DNA of 64,000 nucleotides from Neodiprion pinetum (taxonomy: Eukaryota; Arthropoda; Insecta; Hymenoptera; Diprionidae): the NCBI RefSeq assembly GCF_021155775.2, contig NC_060236.1, positions 83,501-147,500 on the forward strand, written 5' to 3'. A model generated the notes under the pieces. That model searched no databases and was not told where the DNA came from. It was given only the letters and a program-made list of their open reading frames with translations. Shown piece by piece: positions 38,484 through 51,431 of the stretch (its first letter is position 1; the number at the start of each line of letters is the position of its first letter). The position numbers and the translations under genes are program-made.

Positions 38484-40310
38484 GTTGGACAATTGCTTGC
38501 AAGGTTCGTTCGTGGTGATATTCCTCTTTTCCTGCTTCTTCTTCCCTTGCGGCATAATACCGTTAGGGTCAGAACCAATGTACCGCCGGTGACATACTCG
38601 ATCACCGAGATCACAAAGCCATAGAACACATCGCGTGATGGTGTACGGCGTATAGGCTATGGCGTAATACTATGTACGTATATGCCCATTGAACATGATA
38701 CACTTAGGATAATTGTAACTTTCCGCGCGCAACGTTAATGGAATACTCCCGGAAGGTTTTCGTAACGTCCTCGTGATGTATAGGTAATGTAACATTTGGG
38801 TATAAGTTCGGAAGGTGCAGCGGGACTGCAGCGAGACAAACTGAACTCGAGGCTCGCGTATGGTTATGCGTAACGGCCGTCGTTTGTCGTATGGATATAG
38901 GCGGTGAAGGAAAGTCAATACAATGTATGTAATATTGATATAGTTATACGTGTGCAATAAGGAAGTATGCTGGAGATGACCGCAATATGACAATATTGCA
39001 TATATACTTTGTTCGTAAAGGTATTCTCGTTGAATAGCGCTCGCGGGCATATTAAACACTGACAAGATTATTATTACTATTAGTTATTATCGACTTTAGC
39101 AGATGGTCGGCTCTAAAATAATGCGACCATCGGTCGACGTGACTTATTTCAGCGACCTTACCATTGGAAAGAATTTTGATGCCGTATTAAAGCTTTTTTT
39201 TTTTTAACAGCCATTTCAAAAAATATCTTCTTCAATTTCAATCTGAAAGTTCTGAAATAATTTAACAGATACCGACGCACTCTAAGGAAATTTTTCACCC
39301 AATAATTTCATTGGAATATACTTTTTATTTAGGCACGAAAATTGATAGACTCTATTTTTATAAAGCGTGTTCTTTCAAACATTTCGAGGCTTGGCCGTTA
39401 AAGGGTTCATGCGAACACACTAGACAAATAGGACCGCTCGTCCGTGGTGCGTACCGTAGTTTCCGTAACACGTGTATGGATTTTGCGTTTTTTCTTTGCC
39501 TCAGATCCGGGACTAAAGTAGCTGTTTTACAACCGTCGAGCAACGCGAATAGACAGCGGGCAAAAAACTTACCAGACCACGGACGAGCGGTGCTCTTTGC
39601 CCTTGTGTGTGTGCATTACGGAATCTTCGTCTCCTTCATATAATCCATCCTCTCAGCCAAACTTTCAAAAACTCTCCTTGCAGCTGCGTGGTAACGAGCG
39701 CCAGACAGACTCCAAGTCAATTGCGGTGGCGATTGAACGATCTGCCAGTTAAATGCAAAAGGTAATAAAAAAATACGCTCTTGTCAGACCGACTGTAACG
39801 TTACGGGTCCGTTGTGATGAATCTGGCGTTACCCGAGAGCCAATATTAAACTCTGTTCGGAAACACAGCAAATTTTGAATCGCAAATTGTTTGAATCGAA
39901 GCTTGCGCTCGTCGTGATAACACATTCACATTATACGCACGAATTAACGTATCATGTCTCATTGTCAGCTCTGGCAGATTTATAAAGTATACGTGTAATA
40001 TATTAATATAATGTATAAGCATTCGCTGCGATGCTCAAGACTCGACCTTTATTTACGTAACGTTTGCCGATGAGTGCCAATCAGTTTACATTATCGCACC
40101 TTTATTGAACAAGCAAAGCTGAGTTCAGCTCTCTGCAATACCAGGAACCACCCACTTGCCTTAAACGATGAGTGCGTCGTCTTATTGCCGTACGTTGCGT
40201 AACCCAACCGGGACATCTGTTTCACGGGGAATTTCTATAAAACGTACAAGAGATGCGTTGATTTTACTAGTCACGTTCCCGTAGCGTACATCAACGGTCG
40301 ATGTAACAGA
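38484..40310. other. Spacer between secapin-like genes 1 and 2
   Basis: No further copy of the shared C-terminal motif and no other coding exon was seen. The right end carries TATAAAA at 40236-40242, placed about 75 bp before the ATG of gene 2. Confidence 0.5.
40236..40242 (+). promoter_or_regulatory. TATA box of secapin-like gene 2
   Basis: TATAAAA lies 69 bp before the ATG of the intronless gene 2. A start about 30 bp downstream would give a short 5' untranslated region of roughly 40 nt. Confidence 0.55.
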
Positions 40311-40628
40311 ATGTCGATTCACGGAGTTCGATGCGTCACGGTAATCATCGGCTTGATAATTTTCGGCAGTATCAACGGAACGGCAGGGAGTCAAGACAAA
40401 ACGGAAAATCAGGGTAACGAGGCACAAGTTCAAACTATAAATTACGACCCTGCGCGGCAGGCGTTAGGAGATCCGGAAACTGAGGCATCAACCGCGGTGT
40501 CGTCCGATAATGAGAGTAAAAAATATTCACTCAGGACTATGCACATCATTGCCGCACCTCTGAAACGGTGCGGTGCTGGCCGAAGAAGAGACGCCACCGG
40601 TGCATGCAGACCCGTGCTCCTTGCATAG
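40311..40628 (+). CDS. Secapin-like secreted peptide precursor 2
   Basis: An intronless 105-residue precursor. The N-terminus is a clear signal peptide (hydrophobic VTVIIGLIIFGS, likely cleaved near residues 24-27), followed by an acidic, Glu/Asn-rich propeptide. A basic KK pair precedes the C-terminal segment. The last 29 residues read IIAAPLKRC, GAGRRRD, then GACRPVLLA, with cysteines at about residues 87 and 99 that could form a single disulfide. This matches the layout of secapin, a small one-disulfide peptide first described from honeybee venom and made from the C-terminus of a short precursor. Expression in venom, or activity as a protease inhibitor or antimicrobial, is known for secapin but not shown here. 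Family membership is inference from the motif. The gene has two paralogues in the window. Confidence 0.75.
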   Translation: MSIHGVRCVTVIIGLIIFGSINGTAGSQDKTENQGNEAQVQTINYDPARQALGDPETEASTAVSSDNESKKYSLRTMHIIAAPLKRCGAGRRRDATGACRPVLLA

Positions 40629-41903
40629 CCCACGATAAACCTCTGGTGAGTGACTTCTCCAATTGGTTGTCGATCTTGACAGCCAAAATCTAATAGAACT
40701 GCATGTGTTACGCGAGACGTGCACACGTGTATACGCGTAGGTAGCGAACATGACCGCGGTATGTCTTATAGTTTGTCCTCGCTTTGCTTCGTCATTTTAA
40801 TCATGCTGTTTCAAAATTTCAAGTTTCAAGTTTCAAACGATTGAATTGTTACACCGATTAATCCTGCAGCTTGCATGGGCTCGTTGTCGGCATTCGTTGT
40901 AATGAGCTTGCATATTCAACTATTTGCCATTCGTTATATTTCATGCAACGTGTATAGGTATATGATTAAGCATCGCAGACGTAATAGCGACCACCGTCGA
41001 TTAAATTTTAATTGAGCTGTTGAGGCATCGAGAAAAGTGATTTCTATGCAACTATTGCCATCTCGAGAATTTCATATGCTGTAGAATTTGATGGCAGGCT
41101 TATTATATTACGAAGGGACTTACACCATCCAACAATGATCCAACTCTTGTTCTTCAGGGAATTGTAATGCTGCAGAATTGGTATCTGTTTATCCATCGAC
41201 GATAAAAGTAATTAATCAGGCAGGTCAATCCGGAACGAATGTGGAAACACCGTAGCACGAATGCGAAAATTTAAAAAATTACACGATTCGTGTGCTCGGA
41301 AGCTGATTTAAGAAAGGGTTCCAGTGAGTTTTCTAAATTGTATAATTTTCAGTGAATTTTGACCCCACTGTTGCATTTCGCTTCAGGGGACTTCTTAAGG
41401 TTTTTCACTTTTCACAATTCCCACCGTCCAAGCATTCTGATCGGCTTGCAAAGTTTCGTTAACCAATCACAATGCCTTGGACGGTGGGAAATGTGAAACG
41501 TGAAAAACCATAATAATCCCCCAGATGATTTCAAATGGACTTCAGTAATATGCCTTATGAGAGACAGGTATTAATCCTCCACCTTCTAAACGAACTAGAG
41601 AAGTCGCGCAATACCGGGCGGAATGATCAGATTTCTGATAAATATTTATCACATGTGCTGCATAGAATTATATTTACAAGCAGACCTAGACTTTACGAAT
41701 TATAACATTGCACAGAGTGGAATTGCGGTATCCTATCTACGGATGTTTCTCGAGATAAGACCTCCCATACGGAATATGTATGCCAGTAAGATCTTGTTTG
41801 CGGCAGCGAGTATAATTAATTCCAAGAATAAGTCAAGCGAAGCTTTTCTACAGTGCGGAGTGCTAGAAAACGACCTGAAGAGTTCACTCGAGTTAGTGCT
41901 GAG
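40629..41903. other. Spacer between secapin-like genes 2 and 3
   Basis: It holds a short tandem TTTCAAG repeat (about 40810-40836), a near-complete 139-bp foldback (41386-41524), and TATAAT at 41811-41816 with a TACAGTG initiator-like motif about 38 bp further on. The last two form a plausible promoter for gene 3. No coding exon was found. Confidence 0.5.
41386..41524. repeat. Compact 139-bp foldback (MITE or hairpin) between secapin-like genes
   Basis: The left arm GGTTTTTCACTTTTCACA, TTCCCACCGTCCAAG is mirrored by the right arm (CTTGGACGGTGGGAA, TGTGAAACGTGAAAAACC). The pairing continues inward through AAGCATTCTGAT and ATCACAATGCCTT to a small centre near 41452, so nearly the whole unit is one stem. 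It may be a tiny foldback transposon or a transcribed hairpin. No target-site duplication was identified. Confidence 0.75.
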
Positions 41904-42458
41904 ATGTCTCTAAGGAAGCCTACGAGTATGTTCGGGGGAAAAAGTTTGCGGCCGTGCCCTGCAATTCGAGTCTGTTGCCTCTTGGTCCTCTTACAACTGT
42001 TTACCTGTGGCAATCGCGTGATACTGGGAAGACACGTGGATCGCCGTTTTTCCCGTGGAGATTCCGTCGGTTCCTATTACACAAGCAATCGCGTTCCGGT
42101 CTTCATCGACACCAACGAATTATCCGGCGTGAACGGTGACGAAAGCTCGAAACGGTCGACTTTCAATGCTAATTACGATCCTCGGCGGTACCCGCTCCTG
42201 CAGGGGCCCACACAGGCCCAGCCGGAGGATTTCGTCTTCGCCCCGGACGTATTCCTTGAAAAAATTCACGAGGAACCGGGACACAGCAGGGATCAAGACG
42301 CCGAGGAGATATATGTGTACGCGGGGGACGAAGGAAAGGCGAAATCAAGAGATCCACTTGTGATCAACAGAAATATCATCACTGCCCCTTTCAAAACATG
42401 CGGAAAAGGCGAAAGACAAGATAGCAAAGGAAAGTGCAAACTTGTAATTATGAAGTAG
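41904..42458 (+). CDS. Secapin-like secreted peptide precursor 3
   Basis: An intronless 184-residue precursor. ATG 41904 is the first ATG in frame. A Met further in (residue 9) could also serve, and both precede the hydrophobic segment VCCLLVLLQLFTCG that acts as signal peptide. The propeptide is long and acidic, with a YDPRRYPLLQGP stretch and EEIYVYAGDEG. The C-terminus (residues 156-184) reads RNIITAPFKTC, GKGERQD, GKCKLVIMK, with cysteines near 166 and 178. It is preceded by Arg residues suitable for processing. It is the closest match to gene 1 in the NIITAP core while keeping both cysteines like gene 2. AATAAA follows at 42491-42496, only 33 bp after the stop, so the transcript is very compact. 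Confidence 0.78.
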   Translation: MSLRKPTSMFGGKSLRPCPAIRVCCLLVLLQLFTCGNRVILGRHVDRRFSRGDSVGSYYTSNRVPVFIDTNELSGVNGDESSKRSTFNANYDPRRYPLLQGPTQAQPEDFVFAPDVFLEKIHEEPGHSRDQDAEEIYVYAGDEGKAKSRDPLVINRNIITAPFKTCGKGERQDSKGKCKLVIMK

Positions 42459-45199
42459 AACCTGAACGATTGGCAGACGATCGTACATCTAATAAAACGT
42501 GCAGTATCCGTTGATCATTTGTACGTATTACAACTTACAATAAATTGCATACCTACTTTCGTGATGCGTATACATTTAACCATTATACACTCGTTATCAG
42601 AGGTACATACATACATTATACCTTCACACCCTACATACCTGTATCGAATAATTGCGGAAGATTCGACGCTTATATAAGCTACATAAGTATGTGAAATATA
42701 CATGATATGGTTTACAGACGTTTTCAGAAAGACGAATAATTAATAGAAGAAAGAAACGGGATGATTGGTTGAAAGATTTTTATAAAACAAGGGGTGAAAA
42801 ACGAAAAATCAAATTCGTGTAACATTTTGTAGATTAAATATGATACGTCGAAGCTGGTAAAACGCCTTTCAACGAAGTACATGTATAAACATTTTAATTA
42901 TTGCAGCATCTTTCTTCATGTGTTCCAGCGAAGAATCCAACCAGGCAAAGAATCCAACCAATTTCAAACTTCCGACGTCTCTGACTGATTCCAACGTCAC
43001 CTGTGCGTTGGAGGGATTTTTCACCATCTGAAATTTACGTAGTTACCCGCTGATTTCGGAATGACGACAAAATTTTTATCTGAAACAGATACGCGTGTAT
43101 TATATTACACTACGTTGTCGGACGTAACGATGAAATCAGCTACTTTTCTACAGTGAACATTGTGCACCCTTATCCATATGAGTTGAACTGTAATAATAGT
43201 TTTTCACGTGAATAAATCGGCGTTTTCCTGCCATTTACCTTCAAATATATATTTTGATCTGTTTGAACACTCGTCCACGAAAAATAATCTATTGCATAGA
43301 TTTTAGGTATGTATACATATACATGCATATAGATACATACGTCAGGATTGTAGCAAGCTTTCCTTTTTTTCAGGGCTAGACCAAACTTCACTGATTTAAG
43401 ATCATTACAAAAGCGTTCGTGCATAGAGTGCAATAAAATTGTAAAAATCGCGTAGAAAATGAACGCATATGGATATTACTATCATCGATTTTGTGAGCTG
43501 CCGCACATTGAGGCGTAAGCAAAAATTTTTCAAAGCTGATTGGCAAAGTAAAAGAGAATTAGTATTGCATTTCATCCTGATCTTATCCTGATGCATATAT
43601 GGTAGAATTTTTTGTGACTTATTTATTCCTACACAAGGAAGCAGAGGGAACTCAGCCGGATGGTTGTTGTTGTTTGTGTAATGATAAATAACAGTTAGAG
43701 GACCTTTACATCGCCAACTCATCCAACTTATAATGAGGTACATACATAAAAAAATCAAAATAGACCGAGAAGCTTGAATTCAGTAAATTATGATTGATCA
43801 GATTGGGTATAATATATTGTAGGGTATTTAGGGAAACACACGATTATGATTTCTTCCAAACCCTTTATTAGTTCATACAATCCTCGAGCCGGACACCAGC
43901 ACGGCTCGGCGACGATTGATTCGTCTCTTGACCACACACACACCCTCTCATATCCTCGCTAGCTCACTCTACCCGTTACGGATACTACATATATTTTTAA
44001 GGTAAATGCAAAGCTCTTGAGGATGCCTCGCTCTGAATCGGAATAATCGGTACAAGTTTAACCACGGATGAGTGAGTACGACGTTATAATGGCAGGACAG
44101 ATATTCAACGAGTTACACTTAGTTGGAATTTTCGAAAATGTTGATGTTTAATTTTCGACGATACTCAAAACATAAAATATCAAAAATATTTTCTTCAAAT
44201 TTCAAGTAGGTCCGTTTAAAATTGAGGGGGTTATCGGCGTTTTATAGATATGCTTCTTCGCAAACCCGACAACAAAATGGGTGGCTGGTTGCGCCTAATT
44301 ATAGACAATCAGAATTACACCCTGCCGTCAGTGCTGTTAACTAAATATCGGAACGCACTCATGGCGCCACGTCATTCAGAATCACGTTCAGAAAGGTCTC
44401 AAGCGCCGCGCCGAACGTGGACTGTCAATAATGAGGTGTGAAATCTGTAAATTACTTGCGTATGTCCACTGCTGCCATCCCACTTCCTAAATTAATGCAA
44501 AAAGGAAAAAAATTACCATAACGTTACGCTGATTGATGAAGTATTAGCGAAAAAAAAAAAAAAAAATGGAAGACAAAAACGTAGGTTCCGTGATGAGCTA
44601 ACAATAAGATTAGTGACAAATATGGTCTGATAATTTTATGAGATAATAAAAAGAGAACGGATGCAGACGTGCTCGACTCGTGAACATTGTACTGTACAAT
44701 ATGCACGTGTGTACGTACATACATACATACATACATGCGTACATACATACGTACATACATACATGCGTACATACATACATATTTTGGAAGCACGTGAAGT
44801 TGAACGCAAATGTAAAAATACGCGTCACAGCTAGTTCGATCGACACGTTGGTTCGGATCGTTCGGATAAACTTTTGATTTCTAGATTACGTCAATTCAAG
44901 CAATTGGCCGAAAAGTTTTTCTCTTCGTGCTCGAGAAAAGTAGTAGGAGGCAAATAAATCAGAGTAATCAAAGTCAAATAAATGTTATGGTTTCGACAAA
45001 ATTTTGGTTTTTTTCCTAACCATTCCGCGGGCGATAACGAGCCGTTAGAGCCGCGCATTATTTTCGGGTGTGTTTATTTACCTTGGGAATCCGATACCTG
45101 CCAATGTTATTGTTCATTGATATTTGTTTTCACGTTTTGCAAGGGAAAATAGGTAGATAGATTTTTTTGTTTACAATTATCATTACTGTTCATTCAACA
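42459..45199. other. Intergenic region between the secapin-like cluster and RAP80-like gene
   Basis: No gene seen. It is AT-rich, with an (ACAT)n microsatellite at 44712-44781. Small open frames here are low-complexity translations of that repeat. Confidence 0.5.
44712..44781. repeat. (ACAT)n tetranucleotide microsatellite
   Basis: About 70 bases of CATA/TACG units, mostly ACATAC with occasional ACATGCGT interruptions. Confidence 0.85.
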
Positions 45200-48100
45200 A
45201 TGTCGACCGGCGAGGGAAGTTCAAAGCAAAGAAACCAAATGTCAGCCAAGGAAATTGAAGCTGCCGAAATGGCTCAGGAACTGATGAGTAAGTTCACTCG
45301 TTTGATCATTGAAATCTGTTTCAAGTTTTATTATTCTTCAAATCCAACCTCTAACTGTGGTTCATCATACACCAAACATTCCAGGTAAAATTCTGCCTAA
45401 CCCCCTCAATTCGTAGATAACTAACCCTCGTCAAGCAAGATGGGTTTTCATTATTTGGTCGTTTTCATTGTACATTCCAATCTTCTGCAGGTATGGAAAT
45501 GTACGAGGATGGAATGGGTTACGACCAGATGAAACAAATACTCCAGGTCATTAATGAGTCCAGAGATATGGCTGGTATTGAACCTGAGAATCGTTCTTCT
45601 CAGGAGGTAATGATAGTCTTACTTTAATTGAAATGCACCATTGTAAACAGTGAGGTGACGAGTTAGAAATCAATACGATTATTTAATCGCAGAAGGTAAG
45701 GAATACGTTTCGTCATTTCAGATGAGTCAATACTCTCAAGAAATGACGGGGACAGAAGTGGCCTTGCAGGGTAATGCGAAGCGAGACTTGCCATCGGAAG
45801 AGAACTCGTTACCTAAACCAAGTTTCTCTTATCGCCAGCAATCGGATAAAGTATCGCCAACAGCGTCTAGTCGTAAATCAGTTTTAGATGGGGAACCGGT
45901 CGAAGAAATGTCTTTATCATCGCCCGAATTATTTACGAACGAAGAGCGTAATCTTAGGCGGTCCAGCACGGATCCTGAGTCGATATTCGACAAACTGGTC
46001 AAAGAAAATACTATGGCAAGCGGGGAAGTTGAGGAAACCCAAACTCAACCATTGGTTAAAAATGCGTGGCAAATTGTTTCAGACATATCACAAGATTCAC
46101 AAAATTCCCCGAGTGCCAGTTTCAGGGTTAACGTTGAAAATGCCAAATCTAGGAAAAATCAGAGGGTTGAAAGGTGGAAACTGGATCCTACCAAATCTGT
46201 CATTGAGGAAAGTGACGTACCTCTAAGACAAAAGGACAGACCTGTGATACAGGAAAGAATACCTTACAACTTCTGTCATCATAGAAAGGCCTTGGATGCA
46301 AAAGAAAAACTATTGAACGTTCTGACTTACCAATTAGGAGAAGTCGCCGATATATGGAGGAGAAAACACAGGCATGATGCTTCAGAGTTTCAATGGGGGT
46401 CACCCATCAAGGTGGGTACCTCCATCCAATCAGTTTCATATCAATCTTATCGCTGACGGAGCCGATTCTTCACAACAAAACTCAATTTACTACACAAAAA
46501 AGTTTCTATTATATGAATTATCACTGTGTAATCAAGCAAAAAGCAGTTTTATGCTCTTAAATATTCATCATATATACGATACGTTTGATATACACAATTT
46601 ACATTTATGCTGACATGTAAATGTTGAATAATGACGTAGTTTACTGAAAAGACTCAAGTAATTTGCGGTCGTTGCGGTAATTTTAGTAGATTTTCAATAT
46701 ATGTACACATTCGCCTCTCTAATTACTGATGAAAAGTTACCGATTTGAAAATATTTTTATAAGCCGTGACAGTTTTCAATTTTACAAAGAGAACAGTTGC
46801 ATCAGATTTATATTTATTTATCGCATCTCTCTTTAGAATTACATACTCAATCTGATATTTTTTCAGTGGTAGATTGTATTTAATTTAAAATAAAACAAAC
46901 ACTTCCAATTCACGTCTTCCTGTTATTAAAAAATATTGTTACACAATACTCCACGATCCTTTTTTGTTCACATACGTATGTGAATGTAACATTTGTATAT
47001 ATTATGCCATGTATATCGTTGAAATTAGAGCATTTAATTCTCGATCCTGAAATACAATTGGCGGGTTGTAAATTTTTATTTTATAAAACTAATGAAATTA
47101 TATATTGGATTTTTTTTTATTGAGACAACTAGAAGTGATTTCTTTTTATTCTATTCTTTCTTAATTTTCGAAAAATATCGTGATTTCAAAGTTAGCATTC
47201 AAACTAATCTTCAATCATGGTTTAAAATGTTGAGAATAATATTTAAGACGACCCACATGATTGTTGTTGAAAATCTATTGAAGCGCCACTTTTTCTCTAA
47301 CTTTTAACATACGTATCTTAGTCTGCCTTCTGTTCAACAACGCCTTATACCGCTTGTACCATTAAGCATTAAATACTGTCTCTCACTTTAAAACTTAAAC
47401 CTACATCTGTCGCAGTTTCTTAGTTACTTAAAATTGTACATACATGTATAATGAGAAAAGCATTTTAGTGTTTTAAAATATTGTACTGGAATAATAAAAC
47501 AAAAGACAAGAAAAACGAATGAATTATATATTTCCTTACAAACACGAAAATAAAGTATCTAATTCATTTCAACGTTTCTTTAGGTGGGCACCAATAATGG
47601 TAGCTTGGACAAGAAGCCTTTGAAAGAAGAACCGAGTACGCCAGAAAGGCGGACAAGTTTCATCAAAAATCAAGAGTCTTCTTTGACAAGGAGAAACCAG
47701 GATCGTCTTTGCAAGCGTAAAGCTGTTGATCACTTTAGAGATGTAGCACAGGATCAGGTTGATAGTGATGATGAAAATGAGAGTATATTTGATACAAAGA
47801 AGAAAGCTAAAACATCTGATATGTGTTGGGAACCCCAAATGAGATCAGGGAGCTCTAGCGGTTGCGAAAAACATCTAACACGTAGCGAAAAAATGTTGAA
47901 TAATTTGAACAAAGTTAGAATAGAGGAACCCTCTTTAATAACTGCGTACAACAGCGATGACTTTGACAACAACGATTTGGCAAGCTTGCGAAAGAAGAAG
48001 TATACGAAGAAAGTGGAGGAAGTTGATCGCATCTCATCACCCGAGGACTTCGTGCCTAGGCGCATCGTGCCGCCTAACCCAAGCAAACCTAAATCGCCAC

Positions 48101-49487
48101 AGGGTGCACGACAAAACGGAGCAAAACGGAAAAGGAAATGCCCTGTAAAAAAAGACGCGCAGGCCGTGTTGGAAAAAGGTTCAAATATAGGAACGACCGC
48201 AGCAGCGAGAGGTAAATTTAGGAATCCGTTTTCCAAAGAAACCAAGAGTCCGATTAGAACGCTGACCGATGGTGAAATAACAAACGAGCTCCATGATGAT
48301 GAAACTGAGGAAAATCAGGGCGACATAGAAATAAAACCTTTGAAAGTGAAAGGTTTGTCAAGTAAACTGGCTCTCGGAGCATCGTGGCTGCTGCATAATA
48401 AAAACGCTGAGGCGAAATTGGAGGCTATTAAAATGACAGAGCACGCCAAACTGCAGAGTGAAGAAATAGAGAAAAGAAGAGAAATAGCATTGATCAGATT
48501 GCAGAAGGATGAAGAGGAACGAAAGCAGAAACAAGCAAAAGAAGATGAAATGAAAGCTAAAGAAGAGAAGTGGAGAAACGGCGAAGTCATTCGTAATAAG
48601 AAACGCAGAGCGAGGCAGATGAAACAAAAACAGGCAGATGCAGAGAGGCACCGCCAAGAAATTGTGTTCACGGTTTGTATTATGAACTTTTCCGGACATA
48701 GCATAACTAAATTTCAATTATTGTGGAATAAATAGTCACATTCATAGTCCATGTACTTTTGTCTTTCCTAGGACGATGATGATGATAATAACATCCTCAC
48801 ATCTATCAACATTAACCAAAAGGCTATGGAAGAACGAGTTCAATGCCCAATCTGTCTTCTCGAGTTTTCGAAAGCAGAAATACAACAGCACGCCGCTGAC
48901 TGTAACCAGTTTGATAATGTCGCGATACCAGGTGGTAGCCGTTCGCCAGCCAGTAATGACGATTTTATGATAACTGATGACGATCAACTCTTAGTTTGCA
49001 ACATTTGCTCTAAATTCTCAACAAAGGACGGTATCATCTTGGAGGATCACTGTCACCATTGTTTGTTGAAGGAAAGGGAGAAGCAGAGTAATCAGACTCA
49101 ATTTGGTATGTAAATTACGAATTTCTGAAATGTAATTAACAATTTTGGACAACTATGATGGGACGTGTAATCATTTTGCTTTAAACTATTTATGTGCAAT
49201 CTTCTACAAATGCTGAAAAGTCAGATGGACAAATATCAGAAGAAAAGGAAATTCATTAACTAATCTATTTCATATAATAGCAACATCATGTGACCTCCGC
49301 TAACGATTGATTGATCAACTGAAATTCAGATTCACCAGACGCACGAATAATCGAAGTTCCAACATCACCGATACGCTGTTTTATTCCAATCAGTGAGCAA
49401 AGTGAATCCTCTATAAACTACACGGAGCAATTTCTTCAGCAAAAAAGAAAACGAAAATCGCCTGCAAACATAAAGCGGAGGCAGTGA
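45200..49487 (+). CDS. UIMC1: RAP80/UIMC1-like BRCA1-A complex subunit
   Basis: Six exons: 45200-45287, 45491-45606, 45722-46411, 47584-48672, 48772-49105, 49330-49487, total 2475 nt and 824 residues with consistent phases. The long middle is polar and disordered, with a Lys/Glu/Arg-rich helical stretch at the end of exon 4. Exon 5 encodes two zinc fingers: CPICLLEFSKAEIQQHAADC and CNIC...HCHHC. Exon 6 contains SPIRCFIPISE and ends in a basic KRKRKS...KRRQ tail. Tandem fingers followed by a SP..xF..ISE motif and basic tail match my knowledge of the RAP80 C-terminus. RAP80 brings the BRCC36/Abraxas deubiquitinase complex to K63 ubiquitin at DNA breaks. The N-terminus (IEAAEMAQELMSMEM and MKQILQVINESRDM) sits where the two ubiquitin-interacting motifs should be but is degenerate. 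The orthology call is therefore likely, not certain. Confidence 0.72.
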
Positions 49488-51431
49488 CTGGGTAGCTTCT
49501 TCCTACTTCAGCATTTAGCTTCTACAGCGTACAGAAGAATTTCAAACAAATTCGTACATTACAGGTTCTTCACTTAAAAATCAACGAGAATTTTCAGCCT
49601 ATGTAAAGAGTCATACACGTTGTATTCCAAGCAGTTTTCTTACAAACACAGGCTAATGTGCTTTTGGTAATTATATGGATATAAATTACCGAAGCTATGT
49701 ACAACAAAACGTTCTCACCAAACGTTTGTTTGGGTACCTAATTGGATTGTAAACTGCAAATCCATTCATAAATTGAACAGCATACAGTTTCGTGGTGTTG
49801 CTGCTAGATGCAATCACGGATTGACTGATGATAATAATAATAATAACATTAGAAATGATGATAATATGCCAATTATTTATATTACATATGTTACAAGTAA
49901 ATTTGAATAAAAATTACGTGCGGTTATACAATTGAAATTTAATAGACAAGTTGTTTTACATATGGTTTATCGATATTGAGTAATATTAATTCCTTGTTGT
50001 TGGTCATTGTGGGTAAAGAAGACTGTTGTAAGTATCATGATTACATCGCGTATACACGAAAAACCTTAATCACAGACAGAAGAGTCTCAAAACGAAAGCT
50101 ATCATCTTGTGATAAAATATAATTTATCCTTTCCACTCTTTGATGATGACCACCTGCATATGACATATGTCTTCCGATAGGTTTCGTTCGCATAACTTAC
50201 TCTTATTTTCATTTTTCGCTGTCACAGCGATTTCGGCCTGAATGTTAATTTTTATTTTGCACCGCAATTAAGCGTGTTTTATTGATTTGTTGGGTCAATT
50301 GAATTTCATAGGAGCCCCCCGTCCCCCTCTATCAGGTCAAAACATTAAGTGATTGAATGTTTTGTCACTAACTGCCGACCCCGAGAAATTCTTCCCATAA
50401 AATATAATGGACGAATTATATTCAAACTTTTTCTATCATTTTAAAGGAAAAAAAAAAAAATGTTTCGATCGTTAAACATTCCACTTGAAATTATTAGCAT
50501 TTTACTGATGTACTACAGTTCAGATGGTGTAAATAAGTTATTGTTATACTGTAGCTACAATTCGATATCGGGACTACATAAAACAAGAAAATGCTACAGT
50601 CAACAGCTTATTACCTCCTTTTGTCGTAACGTGGCCATGACCCAAGCGTTTTGTAATAGAGAATATGCAAGCGTTGTACCTATTTTGTTAACTGACATTG
50701 AATGTCGAAAAAAAAAATACCCTAGCAATTTTGGTATGAGCAGTGATTAAGATGAATTAAAGATTTTTACAGCATATTTACATGAGAAGGGAAATTATAC
50801 CGACGAGCAGTTTTTACGTCACAATCTGTGTACAGAAAGCTTGTTGAGTTAGCGATAGGGTTTCAAAAAACTGTTGTATAAATTGTTTGCCGATCATACT
50901 CGTCGATTTCAAACTTGTACTAATTGGAATAAGATTCATAATTAATGTTTTGCATTCGCAAAAACTTTTATGATTACAATATTAATAGATTTAACTATTT
51001 TATTTTTCTTGAACTTACATTTTAAATTTCATCAAGTATTTATAACCGAAGAGTACAAGTTTTATCCGCTCAACTGCATGGCGAGCCCAAGTCACCATAT
51101 TTATCTTTGTAAATAAAGTGTGATAAGAGACATGCAAGCAGATTAGTTTACACTCTTATCAGTTTGATGTATAAGGTCGCAGGTCAAATTAAAGTGAGGT
51201 GTTTTGATAGCATACAACGATAATTGACTTGAAGACTTGCTTGAGTTCAGTTAATGTGGCGAACCAGATGATTTATCAGTTATAATTGATGCAATCAGAG
51301 ATTTCTAACCACCGCCTATGATCGGAGGTTACCTTTCAACGACAGACAAGTCAGCTGCACTCCACATCTGGGGTGTTTGAACGATCTCAGAAGAATTGAT
51401 GTGCAAAGTTTCATTTTCCAACAACTTGAAA
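49488..51431. other. Intergenic region between RAP80-like gene and beta-mannosidase
   Basis: It starts with the RAP80-like 3' untranslated region (an AATAAA lies near 49907). An (ATA)n run lies at about 49830-49845. The stretch is AT-rich, with no coding exon recognised. Confidence 0.5.

Noticed and set aside
44524..44877. Open frames on both strands over the ACAT repeat
   Set aside because: They are translations of a tetranucleotide microsatellite (Tyr/Met/Val/Cys repeats).
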